Part shown: piece after piece, positions 22,970 through 31,100 of the stretch
Layout: each line of letters starts with the position of its first letter
Position numbering within the stretch: the stretch's first letter is position 1
Origin: an archaeon
Lineage (GTDB): Archaea; Thermoproteota; Nitrososphaeria; Nitrososphaerales; UBA183
NCBI GenBank assembly: GCA_021828185.1
Contig: JAKASI010000001.1
Location: 186,001-250,000 of the forward strand
Reading direction: 5' to 3'
DNA length: 64,000 bases
Notes under the pieces: generated by a model
The model's input: only the letters and a program-made list of their open reading frames with translations
What the model was told of the DNA's origin: nothing
The model's database searches: none
Made by a program: the position numbers and the translations under genes

Positions 22970-24416
22970 AAGGGCCCTCGCGTTCACCTCCTCGATGGCT
23001 GCCGACGGGCGCATCGCCCGCCATGTCATCGCGGTGAACGTGGCCCACACGGCCGGCCTCGTGGAGGCAGGGGAGGTAAACAGAGCCGTCGGAGGGAAGA
23101 TCGTGAAGTTCCTCCTCGCAACCTCCCCGGACGTCGACCCGGGCACCAAGGCAGAGGACTTCCATCAGCAGCTCGAGCAGGAGGCGGTCGACGCCCTCGG
23201 TCTCGAGACCGCTGGGTACATGAACTACGGCAAGAGCAGGAATGACCAGGTCGCCACCGCCATCAGGATGGAGCTGAGGGAGGGGCTCCTGGGGCTCCTC
23301 GACGGGATTGCGGGCCTTCAGCGGGCGATCCTCGGCTTCATCGGGAAGCACGGGGCCACGCTCATCCCGGGCTACACCCACCTGCAGCGGGCCCAGCCGG
23401 TCACGTTGGCCCATCACTTTTCGGCCCACTTCGACGCCCTCCAGCGGGACGCCGATAGGGTCCTCCAGCTCTACGCCAGGGTCGACCTCTCCCCAATGGG
23501 AGCCGCCGCCATGGCCGGGACCTCAGTGAAGGTCGACAGGGAGCTGATTGCCCGCCTCCTCGGGTTCCCGGGGGTCGTCCGCAACGCCATGGACGCGGTC
23601 TCTTCGAGGGACGTGGCCGTGGAGGCGCTCTCCTGCGCGACGATGACTATGCTAGACGCGAGCAGGCTGGCCGAAGAGCTGATTCTCTGGAGCTCGTCGG
23701 AGTTCGGGTTCCTGGAGCTCGACGACGCCTACGCTGCCTCCAGCAGCATAATGCCTCAGAAGAAGAACGCGGTCTCAGCCGAAATGGTCAGGGCCAAGGC
23801 CGGTTCCGTCGTCGGGGATTTGGTGGCGGCATGCGCCATACTGAAGGCGCTCCCCTACTCCTACAACCTCGACCTGCAGGAGGTCACCCCGCACCTCTGG
23901 CGCGCCCTGGACGACACCACCGACTCCCTCGCCGTCCTCGCCGGGATGGTCGCGACCGCCACGGTAAGGGCCGCCAACCTCCGGAGCTCGGTCGAGAACG
24001 ACAACTCGACGGCGGTCGCCCTTGCGAACTACCTGGTCAGGGAGCACGGCATCTCGTTCAGGCAGGCCCACGCCATCGTCGGCCAGCTGGTCCGAGTGTC
24101 CGTGGGGTCCGGAGCCCGGTTGTCGCAGGTCGCCGCCTCCAACATGGGGGCCGTCTCCGTGAAGTTCGGGAAGCGCCTGACCATCGACGAAAGCACCGCG
24201 GACGCAGTCCTCGCCCCCGGGCGCTTCCTCGGGGCCATAGCCACCGGAGGGGGGAGCAACCCCCGTTTCATCGCAGGGGGGACGAAAGCCCGCGAGAAGG
24301 AACTGGAGCTGACCACGTCGTCGCTTTCGGAGATGAAATCATCCCTGGAGGCGGCTGAGCGGAAGCTGAACGCAACCGCGTCGGGCATCGTCCGGGAGGT
24401 GAAATCCAAGGGTTGA
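22932..24416 (+). CDS. argH: Argininosuccinate lyase
   Basis: 494 residues of the fumarase/aspartase superfamily. Signature SSSIMPQKKNAVSAE lies around residues 270-285, with GYTHLQRAQPVTLAHH carrying the catalytic His and NYGKSRNDQVATA. It splits argininosuccinate into arginine and fumarate. The ATG at 22932 overlaps the argG end by 38 bp. Confidence 0.95.
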   Translation: MDIRGPRLRKPSERALAFTSSMAADGRIARHVIAVNVAHTAGLVEAGEVNRAVGGKIVKFLLATSPDVDPGTKAEDFHQQLEQEAVDALGLETAGYMNYGKSRNDQVATAIRMELREGLLGLLDGIAGLQRAILGFIGKHGATLIPGYTHLQRAQPVTLAHHFSAHFDALQRDADRVLQLYARVDLSPMGAAAMAGTSVKVDRELIARLLGFPGVVRNAMDAVSSRDVAVEALSCATMTMLDASRLAEELILWSSSEFGFLELDDAYAASSSIMPQKKNAVSAEMVRAKAGSVVGDLVAACAILKALPYSYNLDLQEVTPHLWRALDDTTDSLAVLAGMVATATVRAANLRSSVENDNSTAVALANYLVREHGISFRQAHAIVGQLVRVSVGSGARLSQVAASNMGAVSVKFGKRLTIDESTADAVLAPGRFLGAIATGGGSNPRFIAGGTKAREKELELTTSSLSEMKSSLEAAERKLNATASGIVREVKSKG

Positions 24417-24586
24417 ACACCAGCTGCAAAGAGTGCGGAGCTGCACTGAGCGTCCCCAACGACGCCATCGTCGGGGAGCTGGTCTCGTGCAAGGACTGCT
24501 CCACCGAATACGAGGTCGCAGAGATATCAGGCGGGAACGTGCTTCTCAGGCCGGCCGAGCAAGTCGGAGAGGACTGGGGGGAATAG
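24413..24586 (+). CDS. lysW: Amino-group carrier protein LysW (copy 1)
   Basis: 57 residues. A zinc ribbon (Cys5, 8, 26, 29) is followed by the acidic C-terminus ending GEDWGE. The terminal Glu57 is the attachment point to which LysX/ArgX link alpha-aminoadipate or glutamate, so biosynthesis proceeds on the carrier. The TTG start overlaps the argH stop. It is one of two LysW copies in the operon. Confidence 0.95.
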   Translation: MNTSCKECGAALSVPNDAIVGELVSCKDCSTEYEVAEISGGNVLLRPAEQVGEDWGE

Positions 24587-24587
24587 G

Positions 24588-25439
24588 GTGAAGCTCAGCA
24601 TTACCTTCGACCGGCTCAGGTGGGAGGAAAAGGCGCTCAGCGACGCCGCCGAGTCGGCCGGGTTAGAGTCATCTCTGATCGACGTCAAGGGGCTGGTCTT
24701 CGAGGTCCCGAAGAAGCGCCCCGAGTTCGGGGACGTGGTCCTGCAGAGATGCATCAGCCACTACAGGTCGTCGCTCCTCACCCAGATGCTCGAAGGGTCG
24801 GGGCTGAAGGTCATCAACAGCTCGGCGGTGGCCGAGACCTGCAGCAACAAGCTCGCCACGAGCATCGCCCTGGCCAACGCAGGGGTCCCCACCCCGCGCA
24901 CGCTCCTCGCCCTGACGTCCGAGGGGGCTGAAGAGGCCGCAGAGGAGCTGGGGTACCCGTTCGTCATGAAGCCCTTCACCGGGAGCTGGGGGCGGATGGT
25001 CACAGTCGTGCGCGACAGGGCGACCTTCCAGTCTCTGTTAGAGTTCAAGGAGGAGCTGGCGAACCCCCAGGAGCAGCACATGTACTACCTGCAGGAGTAC
25101 ATCAGGAGGCCCCCGCGAGACGTCAGGGCCATCGTCGCCGGCGACACCATCGTCGCCTGCGTCCACAGGATCGCCCCCAGGGGGGAGTGGAGGACCAACG
25201 TGGCCCGGGGCGCGGTGTCGAAGTCCTTCAAGCCGGACAGCGAGCTGAAGGAGATCATCCTGAAGGCGGCCGAGGCCGTCGGCGGGGGGATCCTCGGGGT
25301 GGACGCCATGGAGCCGGACTCGGGCTACATCGTCCACGAGGTGAACAACACCGTGGAGTTCAAGGGAGCCCAATCCGCAGTGGACACGGACATCCCGGCC
25401 CAGCTCGTCAGGTACGCGGCACAGGCTTCGAGGAGATAG
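24588..25439 (+). CDS. lysX: LysW ligase LysX/ArgX (copy 1)
   Basis: 283-residue ATP-grasp enzyme of the RimK/LysX family: GYPFVMKPFTGSWGRMV, the YYLQEYIRRPPRDVRAIV block and the metal site VHEVNNTVEFKG near the C-terminus. It ligates the amino group of alpha-aminoadipate (LysX) or glutamate (ArgX) to the C-terminal Glu of LysW. The junction is TAG-G-GTG after lysW1. Position next to argG/argH makes the glutamate/arginine branch plausible, but I cannot decide specificity from sequence alone. Confidence 0.92.
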   Translation: MKLSITFDRLRWEEKALSDAAESAGLESSLIDVKGLVFEVPKKRPEFGDVVLQRCISHYRSSLLTQMLEGSGLKVINSSAVAETCSNKLATSIALANAGVPTPRTLLALTSEGAEEAAEELGYPFVMKPFTGSWGRMVTVVRDRATFQSLLEFKEELANPQEQHMYYLQEYIRRPPRDVRAIVAGDTIVACVHRIAPRGEWRTNVARGAVSKSFKPDSELKEIILKAAEAVGGGILGVDAMEPDSGYIVHEVNNTVEFKGAQSAVDTDIPAQLVRYAAQASRR

Positions 25440-25440
25440 C

Positions 25441-26502
25441 ATGGTCCGCGTCGGAGTCTTGGCCGCGTCAGGGTACATAGGAGGGGAGCTCCTCCGCCTG
25501 CTCCTCCAGCACCCTGAGGTCGAGGTCACAGTCGCGACCTCCCGGAAGTCCGCCGGGGAGTACGTCTTCAGGGTCCACCCGAACCTCCGCGGGGTGACGG
25601 AGCTCCAGTTCTCTCCCAACGACGCATCAAAGGTAATCGCGAATTCCGACGTCGTCTTCGCCGCCCTCCCCCACGGCGAGTCTGTGAAGATCGTCCCCCA
25701 GATTGCAGACGCAGGGCTGAAGGTCGTCGACCTCAGCGCCGACTTCCGGCTGAGCGACAGGGCGCAATATCCGAACTGGTACGGCTACGACCATCCGAGG
25801 CCGGACCTCCTGGAGAAGTTCGTCTTCTCGGTCCCCGAGATCAACAGGGACCAGGTGAAGGGGGCCCGCCTGGTCTCTTCGCCGGGGTGCATCGCGATAA
25901 CCGCGATACTCGCCCTCGCCCCCCTCCTGAAAGACAAGGCCCTCGGCATCGACAGGGACCACCTTGTCGTGGACGCCAAGGTCGGCTCCTCCGGCGCCGG
26001 AGGGAAGCCCTCGCTCTCCACCCACTTCTCTGAAAGGTTCAGCGTCGTGAGGCCCTACAAGCCGGCTGGGCACAGGCACTCCGCTGAGATCGAGCAGGTG
26101 CTCGCCGCCATGGCCGAGGAGCAGGTCAAGGTCTCCATGTCCGCCCACGCTGTCAACATGGTGAGGGGGATCCTCGTCACCTCCCACCTTTTCACTGCCG
26201 CCCCTGTCAAGCCCATCGACGTCTGGAAGGCCTACCGCTCGATGTACACCGGGAGCTACTTCGTCCGGCTGGTGAGGGACAAGCAGGGGCCCTTCAGGCT
26301 CCCTGACCCCAAGCTGGTGGTCGGCTCGAACTTCTGCGACGTCGGCTTCGAGATAGAGGAGAGGACAGGGCGGCTGGTCGCCCTCTCCGCCACTGACAAC
26401 CTGATCAAGGGAGCCGCAGGGAACGCCATCCAGTCGATGAACCTCATGCTCGGCCTAGACGAGAAGACAGGGCTGGGGATGGCCCCCCTCCACCCGGTGT
26501 AG
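25441..26502 (+). CDS. lysY: LysW-aminoadipyl/glutamyl phosphate reductase (ArgC/LysY)
   Basis: 353 residues. N-terminal NAD(P)-binding GVLAASGYIGGELLRL, the active-site Cys150 in SSPGCIAITA, and the KPAGHRHSAEIEQ block with the catalytic His. It reduces carrier-bound acyl phosphate to semialdehyde; being single-copy it probably serves both lysine and arginine branches. ATG one base after the lysX1 stop. Confidence 0.94.
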   Translation: MVRVGVLAASGYIGGELLRLLLQHPEVEVTVATSRKSAGEYVFRVHPNLRGVTELQFSPNDASKVIANSDVVFAALPHGESVKIVPQIADAGLKVVDLSADFRLSDRAQYPNWYGYDHPRPDLLEKFVFSVPEINRDQVKGARLVSSPGCIAITAILALAPLLKDKALGIDRDHLVVDAKVGSSGAGGKPSLSTHFSERFSVVRPYKPAGHRHSAEIEQVLAAMAEEQVKVSMSAHAVNMVRGILVTSHLFTAAPVKPIDVWKAYRSMYTGSYFVRLVRDKQGPFRLPDPKLVVGSNFCDVGFEIEERTGRLVALSATDNLIKGAAGNAIQSMNLMLGLDEKTGLGMAPLHPV

Positions 26503-26506
26503 TCGC

Positions 26507-27316
26507 ATGAAGATCGTGGTCAAGGTCGGAGGGAGCCTGATGAAAGAGGGGGTCCCGATGCCGATGATCGAAGACGTGGCTGCGCTGGCGCCCTCCCACC
26601 AGGTGGTCGTCGTCCACGGCGGAGGGGACGTCGTGACCCAGTACGCGACGAGGCTCGGCAAGGAGCAGCGCTTCGTCGTCTCCCCGGACGGGATCCGGAG
26701 CCGCTACACCGACAGGGAGACGGCCGAGATCTACCAGATGGTCATGACCGGCCTGCTGGCCAAGCGGCTGGTCTCAGCCCTGGGGGGTGCTGGGGTGAAG
26801 AGCGTCTCGCTTTCGGGGTCGGACGGCCAGCTCCTGCAGGGGAAGAGGAAGACGAAGCTCGTGATCATGGACGACAGGGGGAGGAAGGTCGCCATCGAGG
26901 GGGGGTACACCGGGAGGGTGGTGGGGGTCAATGCGCAACTGGTGGACACCCTCCTCTCCCAGGGGTACGTCCCCGTCGTCTCGCCTGTCGCAGCCGGGGA
27001 GTCGGCCGAGCCGCTGAACGTCGACGGGGACAGGGCCGCGGCATCGGTAGCGATCGGCATCAGGGCCGACGCTGTGGTCTTCCTGACGAACGTCGACGGG
27101 CTGAAGCTGGACGAGAAACTGGTGACCCACCTCACCCCTTCGGAGGCATCCTCCAGCCTCCCGAAGATAGGGTTCGGAATGCAGAAGAAGGTCATGGCCG
27201 CGGCCGAAGCAGTCGAGGGAGGCGTCGGCGAAGCGATCATCTGCTCAGGGACAAGGGACGGGCCGCTGACGAAGGCGCTGGCCCACGACAGCTGCACGGT
27301 GATAAGCGACCAATGA
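26507..27316 (+). CDS. lysZ: LysW-aminoadipate/glutamate kinase LysZ (ArgB family)
   Basis: 269-residue amino-acid kinase: KVGGSLMKEG (phosphate binding), VVVHGGGDVV, and the C-terminal VFLTNVDGLK block. It phosphorylates the side-chain carboxyl of LysW-bound substrate. Four bp after lysY; its stop overlaps the next ATG. Confidence 0.93.
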   Translation: MKIVVKVGGSLMKEGVPMPMIEDVAALAPSHQVVVVHGGGDVVTQYATRLGKEQRFVVSPDGIRSRYTDRETAEIYQMVMTGLLAKRLVSALGGAGVKSVSLSGSDGQLLQGKRKTKLVIMDDRGRKVAIEGGYTGRVVGVNAQLVDTLLSQGYVPVVSPVAAGESAEPLNVDGDRAAASVAIGIRADAVVFLTNVDGLKLDEKLVTHLTPSEASSSLPKIGFGMQKKVMAAAEAVEGGVGEAIICSGTRDGPLTKALAHDSCTVISDQ

Positions 27317-28509
27317 GCAGGATAGACGAGATCGAAGAGACGTTCGGCGCCCAGGCCTTCAAGAAGCTCCCGCTCACCATAATCCGCGGAAAGGGGTCGG
27401 TCGTCTGGGACTCCGACGGTAAGGAGTACATCGACTTCATGACCGGCATAGGGGTCGCCATCGTCGGGCACTCCAACGACTACGTAGTCGCAGCCATCAA
27501 GGAGCAGGCGGAGAAGCTGATCACCTGCCACGGGACCTTCTACAACGACGCCCGGGCTGGATTCATGGAGCGGCTGGTCAAGGTCGCCCCCAAGGGCCTC
27601 GGCAAGGCCCTCCTCGCCAACACCGGGACCGAGTCCGTGGAGGCTGCGATCAAGCTCGCCAGACGGCACACCGGGCGCAAGAAGATCGTCTCGATGAAGG
27701 GCGCCTTCCACGGGAAGACCTACGGCTCGCTTTCCGCCACCTGGAGCAAGAAGTACAGGGACCCGTTCGGCCCGCTCCTCGAAGGGTTCGAGTTCGCCGA
27801 ATACGGGGACCCGGCATCCCTCTCCCTGCTCGTGGACAGCGACACGGCCGCAGTCCTGGCCGAGCCGGTCCAGGGGGAGAGCGGCATCATCGTCCCGCCT
27901 CCCGACTACTTCAGGCAGGTGAGGGAGGTCTGCGACCAGAAGGGGGCGCTCCTGATCCTCGACGAGATACAGAGCGGGCTCGGGAGGACTGGGAAGATGT
28001 GGGCGTCCGAGCACTGGGGGATCGTCCCCGACATCATGACCGTGTCCAAGGGGCTCGGCGGCGGCGTCCCCATCGGCGCAGCCATAGCCAGAGACGACGT
28101 GGCCGCAAGCCTCAAGGGGGGAGAACACACGAGCACCTTCGCAGGGAACCCGCTGTCGTGCGCCGCCGGGTCTGCTGCGCTGGACTTCATCACCAGGAAC
28201 GACCTCCCGGCCAGGGCCAGGGAGAAGGGGGCGGCCATGAAGGCGGGCCTCACGAAGATAGCTTCGGAGCACAGGCTCGCCAGGGAGGTCCGGGGGCTCG
28301 GGCTGATGCTCGCCCTCCAGACCCGGGTCGACATACATTCACAACTGCTGTCGGCCGAATCGAAGGGGGTCATATTCGGCTACTCGGGGAGGGACACCTT
28401 CAGGTTCCTGCCGGCGCTCACCATAGAAGAGAGCCAAATATCGAAGGGGCTCGAGGTTCTGGGGCGGGTAATTGGCGAAGAGGAAGCAAACAGACTCGGA
28501 CAGGGTTGA
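27313..28509 (+). CDS. lysJ: LysW-semialdehyde aminotransferase LysJ (ArgD family)
   Basis: 398-residue class III PLP aminotransferase with ILDEIQSGLGRTGKMWA and the PLP lysine in TVSKGLGGG (Lys246); GTFYNDARAGF and the ANTGTESVEAAIKLAR helix bind the cofactor. It converts the carrier-bound semialdehyde to LysW-lysine or LysW-ornithine. Starts ATGA over the lysZ stop and overlaps the regulator that follows by 38 bp. Confidence 0.94.
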   Translation: MSRIDEIEETFGAQAFKKLPLTIIRGKGSVVWDSDGKEYIDFMTGIGVAIVGHSNDYVVAAIKEQAEKLITCHGTFYNDARAGFMERLVKVAPKGLGKALLANTGTESVEAAIKLARRHTGRKKIVSMKGAFHGKTYGSLSATWSKKYRDPFGPLLEGFEFAEYGDPASLSLLVDSDTAAVLAEPVQGESGIIVPPPDYFRQVREVCDQKGALLILDEIQSGLGRTGKMWASEHWGIVPDIMTVSKGLGGGVPIGAAIARDDVAASLKGGEHTSTFAGNPLSCAAGSAALDFITRNDLPARAREKGAAMKAGLTKIASEHRLAREVRGLGLMLALQTRVDIHSQLLSAESKGVIFGYSGRDTFRFLPALTIEESQISKGLEVLGRVIGEEEANRLGQG

Positions 28510-28909
28510 CGAGCTCCTCCTGGGGCTCCTGAGGGAGGACGCCCGGGCATCCAACACCAGGATCGCGACCAGGCTCGGACTCTCGGAATCCGCCGTAAGG
28601 CGCAGGATCGCCAACCTGAAGTCCAGCGGCAGGATACGGAGGTTCACTGTGGACGTCGACGACAGGAACCTGAGCAGCGCCATCACCTGGGTCTCGGTCG
28701 ACCCGGCGGTCCCCACGCGCCAGGTGAGCGAGAAGATACGGGGGGTGAAGGGGGTCGAGTCGGTCTACGAGACCGCTGGTCAGTTCGACATAGCGGTCGT
28801 CATAAACGGTGCGAATATCGGCGAGGTCAACGCGACCATCGAAGGGATACGCAGAGCCGGAGGCGTGATCTCGACGAACACCACCATGGTGCTGCGCACA
28901 ATTCGTTGA
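28472..28909 (+). CDS. Lrp/AsnC-family transcription regulator (LysM-like)
   Basis: 145 residues. N-terminal winged HTH (LLGLLREDARASNTRIATRLGLSESAVRRRIANLKSSGRI region) then a RAM ligand-binding domain (TWVSVDPAVPTRQVSEKI ... GQFDIAVVING). Lysine-sensing Lrp proteins (LysM) control LysW operons in Sulfolobales, and the place inside the operon fits that role. The TTG at 28472 lies within lysJ. An internal promoter for lysW2 lies just downstream. Confidence 0.9.
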   Translation: MAKRKQTDSDRVDELLLGLLREDARASNTRIATRLGLSESAVRRRIANLKSSGRIRRFTVDVDDRNLSSAITWVSVDPAVPTRQVSEKIRGVKGVESVYETAGQFDIAVVINGANIGEVNATIEGIRRAGGVISTNTTMVLRTIR

Positions 28910-28923
28910 TTTCGGCCGAATAT

Positions 28924-28961
28924 CGTTATAACCGCACAAGAGCGCACTTTGAAGTAGGAGG
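28924..28961 (+). promoter_or_regulatory. Internal promoter and strong Shine-Dalgarno for lysW2
   Basis: CGTTATAACC at 28924-28933 is a TATA-like box about 20 bp upstream of a short leader, and AGGAGG at 28956-28961 is a perfect ribosome-binding site. It sits 6 bases before ACG 28968, which decides where lysW2 translation begins even though no ATG, GTG or TTG is present. Confidence 0.6.
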
Positions 28962-28967
28962 AAATCG

Positions 28968-29141
28968 ACGACGAACTGCACAGAGTGCGACGCTCCGGTG
29001 GCGGTCCCAACCGACGCGATTCAGGGAGAGATAGTCTCCTGCAGGGAATGTGGGACGTCCTTCGAACTGGTGAGGGAGCAGTCGGGAGGCCTCTTCACTC
29101 TCCGGCAGGCCGAGCTGGAGGAAGAGGACTGGGGCGAGTAG
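28968..29141 (+). CDS. lysW: Amino-group carrier protein LysW (copy 2), non-canonical start
   Basis: 57 codons from ACG 28968, the same length as copy 1. It has the zinc ribbon (Cys4, 7, 25, 28) and C-terminus EEEDWGE. Between the in-frame TGA at 28950 and the first Cys codon there is no ATG, GTG or TTG; two consecutive ACG codons stand 6-9 bases after AGGAGG. Either ACG initiates or the base call is wrong. It presumably carries the other branch (lysine or arginine) from copy 1. Confidence 0.9.
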   Translation, partial: TTNCTECDAPVAVPTDAIQGEIVSCRECGTSFELVREQSGGLFTLRQAELEEEDWGE

Positions 29142-29142
29142 G

Positions 29143-29994
29143 CTGACCGCGCCCTTCTCTCTCCTCTACGACACGGTCCGCTGGGAGGAGAAGGCGATAG
29201 CGGCCGCAGCCGAAAAGAAGGGGGTCAAGGTCAACCTCGTAGACTGCAAGGACCTCTCGATCACCCTGAACCACGGCGAGTTACCTCTTGCCGACTGGGT
29301 GGTCCTCCAGAGGTGCGTCAGCTACTTCCGCAACGTCCACTCGACCGCGGCCCTGGAGTCAGCGGGGCACCGGGTGGTGAACCCGTTCGCCTGCGCCTGG
29401 GTCTGCGGGAACAAACTCTTCGGCAGCCTTGCCCTGGTCAGGAACAGGATTCCGACCCCGAAGACCGTCCTCGCCATGGCCGAAGACTCGGCGCTGCGGT
29501 CCATCGAGGAGCTGGGGTACCCCGCCGTGGTCAAGCCGGTGGTGGGGAGCTGGGGGAGACTCTCCGCCCTGATGAAGGACGGGGACGCAGCCAGGGCGAT
29601 AATCGAGGACAGGGAGCACATGTTCCCCCTCTACCAGATTTACTATCTGCAGGAGTTTGTGAAGAGGCCCCCGAGAGACATCCGCTCGTTCGTGATAGGA
29701 GACAGGACCGTCGCCGCCATCTACAGGTACTCCGGCACCGACTGGAGGACCAACACGGCCCGCGGCGGAAGGGCCGAGATGTGCAAGGTCACCCCCGAGC
29801 TCGACGAGCTTTCGGTGAAGGCCGCGGGGGCGGTCGGGGGAGAGTTCGTGGGGGTGGACCTGATGGAGGGAGAGGACGGGCTGATGGTCCACGAGGTCAA
29901 CAACACAACCGAGTTCAAGAACACCGTCCCGGCCACCGGCGTAGACATCCCCGGAATGGTTATTGATTATCTGATTTCGGTCCAGAAAAGATGA
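29143..29994 (+). CDS. lysX: LysW ligase LysX/ArgX (copy 2), CTG start
   Basis: ATP-grasp ligase with GYPAVVKPVVGSWGRLS, YYLQEFVKRPPRDIRSFV and VHEVNNTTEFKN. Counted from CTG 29143 it has 283 residues, exactly as copy 1, and the two N-termini align through YDTVRWEEKA / FDRLRWEEKA. The junction is TAG-G-CTG here and TAG-G-GTG in copy 1. The first conventional in-frame start is a GTG at 29299, which would remove over 50 conserved residues. Likely the partner of lysW2 and of lysK downstream, suggesting the lysine branch. Confidence 0.9.
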   Translation: MTAPFSLLYDTVRWEEKAIAAAAEKKGVKVNLVDCKDLSITLNHGELPLADWVVLQRCVSYFRNVHSTAALESAGHRVVNPFACAWVCGNKLFGSLALVRNRIPTPKTVLAMAEDSALRSIEELGYPAVVKPVVGSWGRLSALMKDGDAARAIIEDREHMFPLYQIYYLQEFVKRPPRDIRSFVIGDRTVAAIYRYSGTDWRTNTARGGRAEMCKVTPELDELSVKAAGAVGGEFVGVDLMEGEDGLMVHEVNNTTEFKNTVPATGVDIPGMVIDYLISVQKR

Positions 29995-31100
29995 CAGGTG
30001 CCTCGGGGGAGGCCGTGGACGTCCTCCTGGACGCTCTGCGGATCTATTCTCCTACGACCCAGGAGGAGGAGCTGGCGACCTTTCTCGCAGAGAAGATGGG
30101 CCGACTCGGGTACTCCAAGGTCCGCATCGACGAGGCCGGCAACGCCGTGGGGGAGATCGGGACGGGGAGGACCAGGCTCCTTCTCTGCGGTCACATGGAC
30201 ACCGTCCCGGGGAAGCTCCCGGTCGTCAGGAAGGAGGGGAGGATCTACGGCAGAGGGGCGGCGGACGCGAAGTCCCCACTCTGCGCGCTGCTCCTCGCGG
30301 GAGCCGCCCTGGCCGACTCGGGGGTCAGGGCGACCTTCGCAGGGGTGACCCAGGAAGAAGGGGAAGGAGCAGGGATCGAGCAGCTGATCAGGGACGGGGC
30401 TAACTACGACTACGCGATCTTCGGGGAGCCGAGCGGGGCCAACAGGATAACGGTAGGCTACAGGGGGAGGGTGAGCCTGTACGTGACCGTGAAGACCCCG
30501 GGAGGGCACGCAGGGTCCCCCTGGGCGCAGCGGAGCGCCTTCGACGAGTTCGCGCACCTCCTCTCCAGGGTCAAGGCCTACGAGAAATCCAAGGAGGTTG
30601 CCGGGGACCACTTCAGGTCCCTCTCCATCTCTCCCACCCTCGTGAAGGCAGGCATCCATCACAACGTGATTCCGAACCTGTGCGAAGCCACCCTCGACCT
30701 CCGCCTCCCGCCGGGGATGCCGTCGTCGAAGGCGGTCGGCGAAATCAGGCACGTAGCCAGGCAGACCGACGAGGGGGTCGAGATCGACATCAGGCCGGGA
30801 GAGCCGACCGAAGCCTACCAGGCCGACACGGGGTCGAGGCTGGTGAGGGCGTTCCAGAGGGCTATCCTCCTCCGGCTTAAGACCAGGCCCAGCCTTGTCC
30901 GCAAGACTGGGACTGGAGACATGAACACCTTCGCGCACAAGAAGAAGGCTGCTGAGTGCGTCACCTACGGCCCAGGGTCGTCGAGCACGAGCCACACGGA
31001 CGGCGAGGTGGTCGAAGTGGCCGATTACCTGAACAGCATAGAAGTGTTGAAAGAGGCGATAAGCCAGCTGGTGGCCCTGAGCGGGAGCAAAGCGATTTGA
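29991..31100 (+). CDS. lysK: LysW-lysine/ornithine carboxypeptidase LysK
   Basis: 369-residue M20-family metallohydrolase: LLCGHMDTVPG (zinc His and Asp), GRGAADAKSPL, TQEEGEGAG (catalytic Glu) and a late SSTSHTDGE with the last His. It releases lysine or ornithine from the carrier. ATG overlaps the lysX2 stop (ATGA). Single copy. Confidence 0.93.
   Translation: MTGASGEAVDVLLDALRIYSPTTQEEELATFLAEKMGRLGYSKVRIDEAGNAVGEIGTGRTRLLLCGHMDTVPGKLPVVRKEGRIYGRGAADAKSPLCALLLAGAALADSGVRATFAGVTQEEGEGAGIEQLIRDGANYDYAIFGEPSGANRITVGYRGRVSLYVTVKTPGGHAGSPWAQRSAFDEFAHLLSRVKAYEKSKEVAGDHFRSLSISPTLVKAGIHHNVIPNLCEATLDLRLPPGMPSSKAVGEIRHVARQTDEGVEIDIRPGEPTEAYQADTGSRLVRAFQRAILLRLKTRPSLVRKTGTGDMNTFAHKKKAAECVTYGPGSSSTSHTDGEVVEVADYLNSIEVLKEAISQLVALSGSKAI

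Noticed and set aside
26731..28338. 535-codon open frame antisense to lysZ/lysJ
   Set aside because: GC-rich codon bias leaves long open shadow frames opposite real genes; the translation shows no domain and lysZ/lysJ are certain.
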